The notes under the pieces were generated by a model. The model worked only from the letters and a program-made list of their open reading frames with translations, was not told the DNA's origin and searched no databases. The position numbers and the translations under genes are program-made. Below are positions 25,254 to 33,852 of a DNA stretch of 64,000 bases, in pieces. The DNA lies in NCBI RefSeq assembly GCF_900240335.1, contig NZ_LT964979.1, positions 1,178,001-1,242,000 on the forward strand. Reading direction: 5' to 3'. The stretch's first letter is position 1, and every line of letters starts with the position of its first letter. The DNA is from Flavimobilis massiliensis (GTDB lineage: Bacteria; Actinomycetota; Actinomycetes; Actinomycetales; Cellulomonadaceae).

Positions 25254-25316
25254 CCACAGGCCACAGGCCACAGGCCACAGGCCACAGGCCACAGGCCACA
25301 GGCCACAGGCCACAGG
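25254..25316. repeat. (CCACAGG)9 heptanucleotide tract
   Basis: Nine perfect 7-bp units in the intergenic region downstream of malQ. 25205-25421 holds no gene. A length-variable microsatellite is expected. Confidence 0.95.
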
Positions 25317-25367
25317 CCAGGGTGGCAGACGGTCTGGGGGCGGGGACCACAGGGGTGGGAATACACC

Positions 25368-25401
25368 GCGGCCCGCCTCCCCGGACGGGGAGACGGGCCG
25401 C
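25368..25401. terminator. terminator for malQ
   Basis: GCGGCCCGCCTCCCC / GGGGAGACGGGCCGC (one mismatch), GGAC loop, 20 bp beyond the malQ stop on the minus strand. Confidence 0.75.
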
Positions 25402-25421
25402 AGGACAGCGCCGCGATGGGG

Positions 25422-27548
25422 TCAGCGCTGGTTCATCGCCGCTGCAAGCGACCGCAGGCGGGGGTTGGTCACAAGGTCGTCGAGCAGAACCGTCACGCCG
25501 TTGGGGTCACCCAGCGGGATCTTCCAGTTGGGGTACTCCTGGTCCGTGCCCGGCTGGTTCTGCGCCCGACGCTCCCCCACCGCGTCCGCGAGCGAGACCC
25601 CGAGGATCTTCGACGGCGTGAGGCGGATGAACCGGTGCAGCGCCTCGACGAGCTCCCGCTCCGACGGGTCGTCACCGAGCAGGCCACGCGCGGCCAGCAG
25701 CCGCACCATGTCCTCACGCTCGGCCCGCGCCTCGTTCCGTACCTCCTGGACCGGCGCCTGGAGCAGCCCGAGGCTCTCGCGCAGCTCGACGTGCTCGCCC
25801 GCGAGGTAGCCCGCGGTCGGCGGAAGGTCGTGCGTCGTCACCGACGTGAGGCTCATCGCCCGGTAGTGCTCGGGCGCGAGCGGACGCCCCTCATGGTCCT
25901 TCTCGAACCAGAGGATCGACGTGCCGAGGATGCCGCGGTCCGTGAGGTAGTCACGCACCCAGCCCTCGAACGTCCCGAGGTCCTCGCCGATGACGACGGC
26001 CCCCGCACGCTGCGCCTCGAGGCAGAGGATGCCGATGATCGCGTCGTGGTCGTAGCGGACGTACGCGCCCTCCTGGGCGCCCGAGCCTGCCGGGATCCAC
26101 CAGAGTCGGAAGAGGCCGATGACGTGGTCGATGCGGATCGCGCCCGCGTGCCGCAGGACGGTCCGGAGCATCTCGCGGTACGGCTGGTAGCCGGCACGCG
26201 CGAGGCCCTTGGGGTGCCACGGGGGCTGCGACCAGTCCTGTCCCTGCTGGTTGTACATGTCGGGCGGAGCGCCGACTGACGCACCCGTCGCGAGCGCGTG
26301 ACGCAGCGACCACGCGTCCGAGCCCTCGGGGTGCACGCCGACAGCGAGGTCGTGCATGATGCCGAGCGACATGCCGCCGGCCTTCGCCGCCGCCTGCGCG
26401 GCCGCGAGCTGCTCGTCGGCGACCCACTGGAGCCACACGAAGAAGTCGACGCGGTCCGCGAGCTCGACGCGCAGCTCGGCGACCTCGGGGCTCGTGGGGT
26501 CCCAGAGCTCGTCGGGCCACTCGCCCGTCGGGCGCGTCTCCTTGATCGCGCACCACAGCGCGAAGTCCTCGAGCCCCTTGCCCTCGCGGTCGCGGAAGTC
26601 CGCGAGCTGTGCCTCACGGATCGCGGAGCGCGGTGCCGCAAAGATCACCTCGAGCGCGGAACGCTTGTGCGTCCACGCGGCGTCGCGGTCGATCGGGCCC
26701 GACGACGCGTTGAGCGTCTGCGCTTCCTCGGCGGCCCACTCGACGAGCGAGCGGTCGGCGGCCGAGAGGTAGGCGGCCTCCTCGACGGCCTCGGGACGCA
26801 CGTAGATGGGGTTGACGAAGCGACGCGTCACCGGCAGGTACGGCGACGGGGTCATGGGCGCGGCCGGCTCCCCCGCGTGGACGGGGTTGATGAGCATGAA
26901 GTCCGCACCGAGGTCGCGGCCCGCGAACCACGACGTCTCCGCAAGGTCCGCGAAGTCGCCAATGCCCCACGAGCGCGAGGAGCGCACCGAGTACATCTGC
27001 GACATGAGTCCCCACACGCGCCCGTGCTCGAGGCTCTCGGGGAGGTGGAGCCGCTGCGGGGTGACGATGAGGGTCGCGACGTGCTCGCCGTCGTCGGCGC
27101 GCGAACGCAGCGTGTGCCAGCCGAGCGGGAGGTCCCCGGGGATCTCGAAGGACGCGCGGCCGACCATCCGGCCGTCGACGCGGCGCGGGGCGTCCCAGTT
27201 GTCGACCTGGCGGGTCTCGCGGCGTCCGCCGCCGGCCTCGGGGTCGAGGTCGATCCACACGCTCACGGGCGTGCCGTCGGGCACGTGGACGGGGATCGTC
27301 ACGGCCTGGCCCTCGCGGGCGACGACCGTCGGCGGAAGCGGCTCGCGCCACGCGTCGTCCTCGACGTGGAGGAGCGCGAGCTCGACACGCGTCGGCGTCG
27401 ACGCGTCGATGCCGAGCGCGCCGAGCACCTTGACAAGGGTCGCGGCGGAAACGTGCCGCTCGGTGCCGTCGAAGGCCCAGTACTCAGTCCCGACGCCGCA
27501 CGCACGCGCGAGGCGGAGAAGGGACTCTGATCGTTCAGCGTTGTCCAC
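25422..27548 (-). CDS. malQ: 4-alpha-glucanotransferase (amylomaltase, GH77)
   Basis: Transfers alpha-1,4-glucan segments between maltooligosaccharides in maltodextrin/glycogen metabolism. 708 residues, with the extra N-terminal domain (about 150 residues) typical of actinobacterial MalQ. Catalytic motifs: IRIDHVIGLFRLWWIP (nucleophile Asp), VIGEDLGTF (acid/base Glu), TTHDLPP (stabilising Asp). The GTG start at 27548 has AAGGA upstream. Monocistronic, with a terminator. Confidence 0.94.
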   Translation of the reverse strand: MDNAERSESLLRLARACGVGTEYWAFDGTERHVSAATLVKVLGALGIDASTPTRVELALLHVEDDAWREPLPPTVVAREGQAVTIPVHVPDGTPVSVWIDLDPEAGGGRRETRQVDNWDAPRRVDGRMVGRASFEIPGDLPLGWHTLRSRADDGEHVATLIVTPQRLHLPESLEHGRVWGLMSQMYSVRSSRSWGIGDFADLAETSWFAGRDLGADFMLINPVHAGEPAAPMTPSPYLPVTRRFVNPIYVRPEAVEEAAYLSAADRSLVEWAAEEAQTLNASSGPIDRDAAWTHKRSALEVIFAAPRSAIREAQLADFRDREGKGLEDFALWCAIKETRPTGEWPDELWDPTSPEVAELRVELADRVDFFVWLQWVADEQLAAAQAAAKAGGMSLGIMHDLAVGVHPEGSDAWSLRHALATGASVGAPPDMYNQQGQDWSQPPWHPKGLARAGYQPYREMLRTVLRHAGAIRIDHVIGLFRLWWIPAGSGAQEGAYVRYDHDAIIGILCLEAQRAGAVVIGEDLGTFEGWVRDYLTDRGILGTSILWFEKDHEGRPLAPEHYRAMSLTSVTTHDLPPTAGYLAGEHVELRESLGLLQAPVQEVRNEARAEREDMVRLLAARGLLGDDPSERELVEALHRFIRLTPSKILGVSLADAVGERRAQNQPGTDQEYPNWKIPLGDPNGVTVLLDDLVTNPRLRSLAAAMNQR

Positions 27549-27697
27549 GGGTCAATCCTTGCAGAAGTCTGGGCGCTCGAGGCGGCCGGACGGCCCATTC
27601 CGTCCGAAACTTTTCTGCAATGTTACTTCGCCGCGTACATCCGTGCGACCACCTGCGCACGAACACGCCGACGATCACCCCCAACTACGCTGGGAGC

Positions 27698-28672
27698 ATG
27701 CTCGAGCACCTCCTGCGCACCACCACCCCGTCACCGTCACCGTCGAGCACCTCCGTGGGCGACGAGATCGGCGACGCGCTCACCAAGGCCCCCGAGCAGC
27801 GCTCCGGCTGGGTCGACTGGCTCGTCGGCGCCCCGCTGCGGATCCTCGTCATCCTCGCCGTCGGCATCGTCCTGCTCGTCGTCCTGCGTCGCCTCATCGC
27901 CTCGTTCACCGAGCGCATCGCCCGCGAGCCCCGCACCGACATCGGCGGCGCGCTCCTGCACGTCACCAACGCCTTCGAGGCCGAACGACGCACCGGCCGC
28001 GCACGCACCCTCGGCTCCGTGCTCCGCTCGACCCTCTCGATCGTCGTCGGCTCGATCGTCGTCATGATGATCCTCAACGAGCTCGGCGTGAACCTCGCGC
28101 CGCTCCTCGCGTCCGCCGGCGTCGCCGGCGTCGCCCTCGGCTTCGGCGCCCAGAGCCTCGTCAAGGACTTCCTCTCCGGCATCTTCATGCTCGCCGAGGA
28201 CCAGTACGGCGTCGGCGACACCGTGAACTTCGGCGACGTCACCGGAACCGTCGAGGAGGTCGCGCTGCGCGTCACCAAGGTCCGCGACTTCGACGGCACG
28301 CTCTGGTATCTGCGCAACGGCGAGATCCTCCGCACCGGCAACCTCTCCCAGGGCTGGGTGCGCGCCATGGCCGACTTCCGCGTCCCCTACGACGTCGACA
28401 CCGACCTCGTCCGCTCCCTGCTCACGCAGGCCGCCGAGGAGACGTCCGCCGACGCCGACATCAACCCGCTCCTCCTCGCCCCACCCGAGGTGTTCGTCGT
28501 CGAGCTCACCGACGACCACCTCCTCTACCGCATCCAGGCCCGCACGAACCTGGCCGACCGTCCCGCCGTCGTCCGCGCCCTGCGCACCCGTGGGCTCAAG
28601 GCCCTCACGAACGGCGGCATCCGACTCGTCACCGCCAACCGACTCGTCGTCCAGCCGCCGCCCGCACCCTGA
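27698..28672 (+). CDS. MscS-family mechanosensitive ion channel
   Basis: Small-conductance channel that opens under membrane tension. 324 residues: three membrane helices (about 45-65, 115-135, 140-160). The pore helix LLASAGVAGVALGFGAQSLV and the beta-domain signature DQYGVGDTVNFGDVTGTVEEV follow. Start ATG at 27698 preceded by GGGAG; an earlier in-frame ATG would add unrelated residues. A strong bidirectional terminator follows. Confidence 0.92.
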   Translation: MLEHLLRTTTPSPSPSSTSVGDEIGDALTKAPEQRSGWVDWLVGAPLRILVILAVGIVLLVVLRRLIASFTERIAREPRTDIGGALLHVTNAFEAERRTGRARTLGSVLRSTLSIVVGSIVVMMILNELGVNLAPLLASAGVAGVALGFGAQSLVKDFLSGIFMLAEDQYGVGDTVNFGDVTGTVEEVALRVTKVRDFDGTLWYLRNGEILRTGNLSQGWVRAMADFRVPYDVDTDLVRSLLTQAAEETSADADINPLLLAPPEVFVVELTDDHLLYRIQARTNLADRPAVVRALRTRGLKALTNGGIRLVTANRLVVQPPPAP

Positions 28673-28682
28673 CGGCCGCACG

Positions 28683-28719
28683 ACGACGCCCACGGACCCT
28701 GCAGGTCCGTGGGCGTCGT
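28683..28719. terminator. bidirectional terminator
   Basis: ACGACGCCCACGGACC (28683-28698) and GGTCCGTGGGCGTCGT (28704-28719), perfect 16-bp stem with CTGCA loop, between convergent mscS and PTS genes. Confidence 0.85.
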
Positions 28720-28741
28720 CCGTCGTACAGGTTGCGCTGGT

Positions 28742-28972
28742 TCAGCGCAGCGTCTCGAGCTCGTCCGCGAGGTCGTCGGCCTCCGGCCCGACGATCACCT
28801 GGATGATGCGACCCGACCGGACGACGCCGAACGCGCCCGTCTCCTTCAGCTTCGTCTCGTCGACGAGCGCAGGGTCCGTCACCTCGACGCGCAGACGCGT
28901 AATGCACGGCTCGAGGTCGACGACGTTCGACCCGCCGCCGAGCGCGCTGAGGATCTTCTCCGCCTTGCTCAT
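28742..28972 (-). CDS. PTS EIIB component, stand-alone
   Basis: 76 residues, glucose/N-acetylglucosamine-type EIIB domain. MSKAEKILSALGGGSNVVDL, then the phosphorylated Cys in EPCITRLRVEV, then DETKLKETGAFGVVRSG. It would accept phosphate from an EIIA and pass it to sugar bound by an EIIC, but no EIIA or EIIC gene is adjacent. AGGAGC lies upstream of the ATG. Confidence 0.9.
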   Translation of the reverse strand: MSKAEKILSALGGGSNVVDLEPCITRLRVEVTDPALVDETKLKETGAFGVVRSGRIIQVIVGPEADDLADELETLR

Positions 28973-29136
28973 GGTGATGTGCTCCTGATCGCTGGGTGGG
29001 GCACGGACGCCCTCGTCCGGTCCTCCTAGCCTAGCGCGCGTACCCCCGTCCGGACCGCCTGCCCACAGCCCGGACGTGCGCCGTGCCACGTGACACCCAC
29101 CGCAGGCCCCTCGCTCCTCCGTGGGAGGATCGGACG

Positions 29137-29520
29137 GTGACCGAGCAGACCTTCTTCGACGCCGTCGGCGGCCACGAGACCTTCCAGGGGATCGTCGACC
29201 GCTTCTACGCGGGCGTTATCGCCGACGACGTCCTCGCCCCCATGTACCCGCCCGAGGACCTCCCCGGCGCCAACCGTCGCATGGTGATGTTCCTCGAGCA
29301 GTACTGGGGCGGCCCGACCACCTACTCCGAGGAGCGCGGCCACCCGCGCCTGCGCATGCGCCACCAGCCGTTCAAGGTCAACCCCCTCGCGCGCGACCGC
29401 TGGATCCAGCACATGACCGCCGCCGTCAAGGGCGCGCGGCTGGCCCCTATGCACGAGTCCCAGCTGCTCGACTACCTCGAGCGCGCCGCCCACTCCATGC
29501 TCAACACCTTCGAGGACTGA
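29137..29520 (+). CDS. glbO: group II truncated haemoglobin
   Basis: 127 residues, TrHbO type. FDAVGGHETFQGIVDRFYAGV opens the 2-on-2 globin with Phe/Tyr distal residues. The proximal His is in LRMRHQPF and the group II Trp G8 in RDRWIQHM. GTG start with GGGAGG upstream. One base separates its stop from the next gene, so the two are co-transcribed. Probably handles O2, NO or peroxide. Confidence 0.93.
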   Translation: MTEQTFFDAVGGHETFQGIVDRFYAGVIADDVLAPMYPPEDLPGANRRMVMFLEQYWGGPTTYSEERGHPRLRMRHQPFKVNPLARDRWIQHMTAAVKGARLAPMHESQLLDYLERAAHSMLNTFED

Positions 29521-29521
29521 C

Positions 29522-30385
29522 ATGACCGACGCCGCACCCTTCGCTGCACTGCGCGACGTCCTCGCGCTCGAGCAGGTCGACGACAACACGTTCGTCGGGC
29601 AGAACCTGCCCCAGCTCAACGGCCGCGTCTACGGCGGTCAGGTCCTCGCGCAGGCGATCCTCGCCGCCGGCGCAACCAACCCCGCCGGACGCCTCCCGCA
29701 CTCGCTCCACGGCTACTTCCTGCGACCCGGGGCGCTCGACATCCCCATCCGCCTCGAGGTCGAACGGCTCCGCGACGGCCGCTCCTTCTCCGCCCGGCGC
29801 GTCCACGCGTTCCAGGGCGACAAGGCGATCCTCTCGATGATCACGTCCGCGCAGGAGGACCAGCCAGGCATCGACCAGCAGCAACGCATGCCCCCCGCAC
29901 CCGACCCGGAGACCCTCGACTCGGCGGTCGCGAAGCTCTCGACGATCGACCATCCCGTCGCGAAGTTCTGGACGAGCACCGCCGCGTTCGACGTCCGCCA
30001 CGTCGGCTCGTCCCTCTACCTCGGGCCAGACCGCAACGGCGACGACCGCCAGATGGTGTGGCTGCGCGCCCGCGGCACTCTCGGCGACGACCAGCTCATG
30101 CACCGCGCCATGATGATCTACGCGTGCGACCAGCTCATGCTCGAGCCCGTCATGCGGCGCGCCGACCTCGACTGGGGCACGCGTGGCCTCTCGATCGCGA
30201 GCCTCGACCACGCGATGTGGTGGCACCGCGACGCGCGCGCCGACGAGTGGCTTCTCTACGTGCAGTCGTCGCCGTCCGCGCAGGGCGGCCGCGGGCTCGG
30301 TTCGGCGCGCGTCTTCGCGCAGGACGGCACGCTCGTCGCGTCGATCGCCCAGGAGGGCATGATCCGCGTGCCCGACGAGGCCTGA
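29522..30385 (+). CDS. tesB: acyl-CoA thioesterase II (double hotdog)
   Basis: 287 residues, the normal TesB length. It hydrolyses medium/long acyl-CoA. Two hotdog domains: LNGRVYGGQVLAQAILAA and HSLHGYFLRPG in the first, ASLDHAMWWHR with the catalytic Asp in the second. Follows glbO by one base. Confidence 0.92.
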   Translation: MTDAAPFAALRDVLALEQVDDNTFVGQNLPQLNGRVYGGQVLAQAILAAGATNPAGRLPHSLHGYFLRPGALDIPIRLEVERLRDGRSFSARRVHAFQGDKAILSMITSAQEDQPGIDQQQRMPPAPDPETLDSAVAKLSTIDHPVAKFWTSTAAFDVRHVGSSLYLGPDRNGDDRQMVWLRARGTLGDDQLMHRAMMIYACDQLMLEPVMRRADLDWGTRGLSIASLDHAMWWHRDARADEWLLYVQSSPSAQGGRGLGSARVFAQDGTLVASIAQEGMIRVPDEA

Positions 30386-30420
30386 CCGGCCCGGAGCCGC
30401 CGGTCCCGGCTCGCCCGCGA

Positions 30421-30475
30421 CCGAGGAGTCCGAGCAGATGGTTGCTCCCAGCAGCCATCTGCGCGGATTCCTCGG
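30421..30475. terminator. long imperfect hairpin after tesB
   Basis: CCGAGGA/TCCTCGG, TCCG/CGGA, GCAGATGG/CCATCTGC and TGCT/AGCA stack into one stem, 35 bp past the tesB stop and 77 bp from the convergent HD gene. Likely a bidirectional terminator; it also resembles the palindromic repeats elsewhere. Confidence 0.6.
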
Positions 30476-30551
30476 TTGGTGGGGTGCGCTACCGGGCCGG
30501 ACGGAACGTGTGGGCGTCGGCGTTCCCAGGGCTCGCGGATGTAGCCGGCGC

Positions 30552-31625
30552 TCACGGTGTCGTGAGCGCCTCAATCTCTCCCGCGACGTTCGCGCGGGCG
30601 CGCGACTCCCAGCGGTCGCGGCCGACCGGCGTCGCGAAGAGGTGCTCGGTGGCCAGCAGGCTTCGCAGCACCTCGGCACGTCCCACGCGCCACGCGCCGT
30701 CGTCGACGTGCGCGTACTCCGCCCGCACCCGACGGACGTAGCGCCGGTACGTCGTCGGTGATCCGGCGAGGACCGCAAGGTCCGCGTCGCTCACGAGTGC
30801 ACCCGCGACGTCGCCCGGCGCAGGGTCGTGATGCGTCGTGAGGAGGACGAGTCGCGCGACCTCGTCGACGTCGGCCGGCGTGAGCGGAGCCGTGTGCGCG
30901 TCGGACGTCGGGCGCGGGCCCGACACTCCCTCGTCCGGCACTCCCGGGCCCGACGCTCCCGCGTCCGGCACCCCCGGGCCCGACGCTCCTTCGTCCAGAG
31001 CCCCCCGGCCCGGCACTCCCGGGCCCAACGATCCCGGACCCGACGCGCCCCCGGACCGTGACGGCGCACCGACGAGCGGTGCGAGCAGGTCGCGCGCCAG
31101 CTGCGCGGAACGCTCCTCGTCGCGCACCGCCTCACCTTCGTGCACCGCGTCGTGGAACCACAGCGCGAGCAGGACCGTCCGCGGCACCGTGCCGAGGCCC
31201 TCCGCCGCGACCTGGACCGAGCGTAGGCAGTCCGCGAGGTGCGCCGTGCCGTGGTACGTGCGATGCGGCTCGGACCAGCGCCGCAGCAGCTCCTCGCCGA
31301 CCGCGTCCGCGCCCGGCACGAGCGCAGCCCAGCGCGCAGCGAGGTCCGCACGACGCGCACGCTCGCGGTCTCGGCCCGAGACGCGCAGGCCCGACGCCGC
31401 GAGCCGGACGACCATCTCGCGCGCGGACACCGGCTCGGCGCCGAGCGCAACAAGCTCCGAGTGACGTTCCGCGGGGACGTCGTAGTGGTCGAGGTCGAAC
31501 GCCCGCCGCGGCACGCCCGCACGTTCCGCGAACGCGTGCAGCTCGTCGAGCGAGGTGTCCGAGACGAGGTGCGCCCACGTCGTGCCGTGCGCGGCCCAGC
31601 GGGGCGCGTCGACGAGGACGGCCAC
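30552..31625 (-). CDS. DUF4031-HD domain fusion protein
   Basis: 357 residues. The N-terminal 85 residues match DUF4031 (VAVLVDAPRWAAHGTTWAHL). An HD-type metal phosphohydrolase-like domain follows: HRTYHGTAHLADCL, ALWFHDAVHEG, and VSDADLAVL. The HD halves are split by a 55-residue Gly/Pro-rich linker of GASGPGVPD repeats. The GTG start at 31625 lies 5 bp after the upstream thioesterase stop, implying translational coupling. Substrate unknown; HD proteins of this size often act on nucleotides. Confidence 0.75.
   Translation of the reverse strand: MAVLVDAPRWAAHGTTWAHLVSDTSLDELHAFAERAGVPRRAFDLDHYDVPAERHSELVALGAEPVSAREMVVRLAASGLRVSGRDRERARRADLAARWAALVPGADAVGEELLRRWSEPHRTYHGTAHLADCLRSVQVAAEGLGTVPRTVLLALWFHDAVHEGEAVRDEERSAQLARDLLAPLVGAPSRSGGASGPGSLGPGVPGRGALDEGASGPGVPDAGASGPGVPDEGVSGPRPTSDAHTAPLTPADVDEVARLVLLTTHHDPAPGDVAGALVSDADLAVLAGSPTTYRRYVRRVRAEYAHVDDGAWRVGRAEVLRSLLATEHLFATPVGRDRWESRARANVAGEIEALTTP
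30910..31045 (-). repeat. imperfect coding tandem repeat, about 27-30 bp unit
   Basis: Four to five diverged units with CGGGCCCGACGCTCC and CGTCCGGCA cores encode GASGPGVPDAG-like linkers in the HD protein. It lies between the two halves of the HD fold. Confidence 0.8.
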
Positions 31626-31630
31626 GGTCG

Positions 31631-32101
31631 TCAGCGTGCCCGACGACGCATCGCGACCGGCGCGTCGAGGAACGGCTCCCATGCGGCGCGCTCGTCGGCG
31701 TCGATGCGACGGGGCTTGCCGGAGGCGGAGTCGACAAGCACCATCGTCGTGATCGCACGCGCGTAGACCGTGCCGCTCGCGTCCGTCACCTCGTAGTGGA
31801 TCTCGAGGCTCGCACCGCCGAGCCGCCCGAGCCACAGCCGCACCGTCACCGGCTGCCGCTGGTACGTGAGTGGCGCAAGGTACTCGATCTCCTGGTGCGC
31901 GACGAGCGTCGCGGTGCGCGCGCCCGGGCTCGCGTCGAGGATCGCGGTCGGCCGGCTCGCCACGCCGTCGGCCTCGGGATGGCGCCAGAAGGCCTCGATG
32001 CGCGCCTCCTCGAGGAGCCGGAGCATCTCGACGTTGTTGACGTGGCCGTAAGCATCCATGTCGGACCAGCGCAGCTGGACGGGAATCTCGATCGTCGTCA
32101 C
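31631..32101 (-). CDS. hotdog-fold acyl-CoA thioesterase (4HBT/YbgC type)
   Basis: 156 residues, single hotdog domain. LRWSDMDAYGHVNNVEMLRL carries the catalytic Asp of the 4-hydroxybenzoyl-CoA thioesterase group, and the C-terminal half (ARAITTMVLVD) matches. GTG start at 32101. First gene of a two-gene unit with DUF4031-HD. Confidence 0.88.
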   Translation of the reverse strand: MTTIEIPVQLRWSDMDAYGHVNNVEMLRLLEEARIEAFWRHPEADGVASRPTAILDASPGARTATLVAHQEIEYLAPLTYQRQPVTVRLWLGRLGGASLEIHYEVTDASGTVYARAITTMVLVDSASGKPRRIDADERAAWEPFLDAPVAMRRRAR

Positions 32102-32127
32102 AGGGCCGAGGTTACGCGCTCCCCTCC

Positions 32128-32179
32128 CGACGGATTGACTCCTTCCCCCGTCGAACGGGCGGAAACCGTCAATCCGTCG
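32128..32179. repeat. GACGGATTGA palindrome, copy 3
   Basis: CGACGGATTGAC (32128-32139) and GTCAATCCGTCG (32168-32179), perfect 12-bp arms. Lies between the thioesterase start and the end of the first GTPase gene, so it may also act as terminator for that gene. Confidence 0.88.
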
Positions 32180-32193
32180 GTGGGGTGGGGCGC

Positions 32194-33852
32194 TCAGGGG
32201 GTTGCGGCTCGACGCGCGAGCTCGCGCGTCCGGGCGAGCGCGTCAAGCCGCGCCCGGACCGGCGCGAGCACCGCCGTCTGCGCGACCCCCGCCACCGCGT
32301 CCGCGAGCCTGCGACGCGCGCGGCGCGCACGCCGCACCGCCGTCACGCGGCCGCACACGCTCGCGACGAGCGCGAGCAGCAGCCCCAGCACGACGCCGAC
32401 GACGACGAGCAGCGCGGGCCACGCGACCCGCACCTGCCCCGCCGACCAGTCGAGCACGAGCTCCGGCAGCGGGAGCGTCACCCCGAGGTACGCAAGACCA
32501 CGTACCCCGAGCACCCACACGAGCCCCACGACGCCGACCCCGAGGAGCATTGCCTGGACGACGCCGAGCGCCCGCGCCCACCGCGGTGCCCGTTCTGCGC
32601 CGAGCCGCGTGCCCGCGACCGCCGTGTCGAGCGCGCCCGCGAGCCCCTCACCGTCGACCCGGCCGGCCGCCGCAGGCCGCCACGCATCGGGCAGTGCGTC
32701 GAGCGCACCCGCGACGTGCTCCCGCACCGCGAGCGCCGCGCGCGCACGCACCGCGTCGCTCGCGCCGGGCAGAGACGTGCGCACGAGATCGGGCCGTTCC
32801 GTCCGACGACGTTCGGGGCCACCGAGTCCAAGCCGCCCCAGCGGGTCCGCGCGGAACCCCGCGAGCCACCGCGTCACGGGCCAGCCCGCCACGAGATGCA
32901 CCTGGCGGCGCGTCGAGGCCGCGACGGCGTCGACGACCGTGCTGGCACCGGCTGCCTCGGCGAGAGCGTCTGCGAGTTCGTCGGCCGACGCCCCGGCGTC
33001 CGCCGCGCGCCCGTCCCCGCCCGACGCCTCGAGCAGCAGCGCCGCCGCACCCCGCACGTCGACGACGAGGCGTGCCGCCTCCTGCGCGCGCCGCCGCGCA
33101 GCGTCCGCGAGCACGTCACGGAGCTCGCGCACGCCGTCGCCCGTCGTCGCCGACGTCGCGACGACGTGCGCGCCCACGAGACCGTCGGCGGCGACGCGCC
33201 GACGCAGGTCGGCAAGCACCCGTGCGACGTCCTCGGCGCCGAGCCGGTCGGCATGGTTGAGGACGACGACCGCGACCCCGCCGTACGACGCGAACGGCCG
33301 CAGGTAGTCGTCGTGCAGCGCGGCGTCCGCGTACTTCTGCGGGTCCGTCACCCACACCATGACGTCCGCGCGCTCAAGCAGCCGGTCCGCCCGCGCCCGG
33401 TGCATCACCTCGACCGAGTCGTGGTCCGGCAGATCGAGCAGCACGATCCCGTCCGGGAGCGGCGAGCCCGCCGGCAGGTGCGTGCGCTCGCGCACATCGA
33501 GCCAGTCGAGCAGCGACGTCGGGTCGGAGCCGTCCGCGCACGCCGCGACGGGCTGCGACGTCGTCGGGCGCAGCAGGCCGGGCCGTGCGACCTCCAAGCC
33601 CGCGAGCGCGTTGAGAAGGCTCGACTTGCCCGAGCCCGTCGACCCGGCGAGCGCGACGACCGTCCGGTCCGCGCCGAGGCCCAGGCGCTCGCGCACGCGT
33701 GCGGCGACGGCAGGGATCTCGGCAAGGTCCGGGAGGTGGGCAACCGGGACGCCAGCGTCCCCGCCGTGCCCGCCGAGCCACGGCGAGGCCGTCGTCCACG
33801 CCGCCTCGAGCGCGTCGAGCCGCGCAGCGAGGGTCACGCCGCGGGCCCTCAT
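32194..33852 (-). CDS. dynamin-like GTPase, membrane-anchored member of pair 1
   Basis: 552 residues. P-loop GSTGSGKSSLLNAL (about residues 67-80), G2 Thr in LRPTTSQPV, G3 DLPDHDSV, G4 NHAD. Two C-terminal membrane helices (about 420-450 and 465-495) with a basic tail. The ATG overlaps the stop of the upstream GTPase gene (ATGA), so both are made together. This matches the two-gene dynamin-like systems of actinobacteria (for example Streptomyces DynA/DynB), where the proteins bind each other at the membrane. That role is inferred. Confidence 0.8.
   Translation of the reverse strand: MRARGVTLAARLDALEAAWTTASPWLGGHGGDAGVPVAHLPDLAEIPAVAARVRERLGLGADRTVVALAGSTGSGKSSLLNALAGLEVARPGLLRPTTSQPVAACADGSDPTSLLDWLDVRERTHLPAGSPLPDGIVLLDLPDHDSVEVMHRARADRLLERADVMVWVTDPQKYADAALHDDYLRPFASYGGVAVVVLNHADRLGAEDVARVLADLRRRVAADGLVGAHVVATSATTGDGVRELRDVLADAARRRAQEAARLVVDVRGAAALLLEASGGDGRAADAGASADELADALAEAAGASTVVDAVAASTRRQVHLVAGWPVTRWLAGFRADPLGRLGLGGPERRRTERPDLVRTSLPGASDAVRARAALAVREHVAGALDALPDAWRPAAAGRVDGEGLAGALDTAVAGTRLGAERAPRWARALGVVQAMLLGVGVVGLVWVLGVRGLAYLGVTLPLPELVLDWSAGQVRVAWPALLVVVGVVLGLLLALVASVCGRVTAVRRARRARRRLADAVAGVAQTAVLAPVRARLDALARTRELARRAATP

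Noticed and set aside
25254..25316. CRISPR-like array
   Set aside because: Seven-base units without spacers; a microsatellite, with no cas genes in the window.
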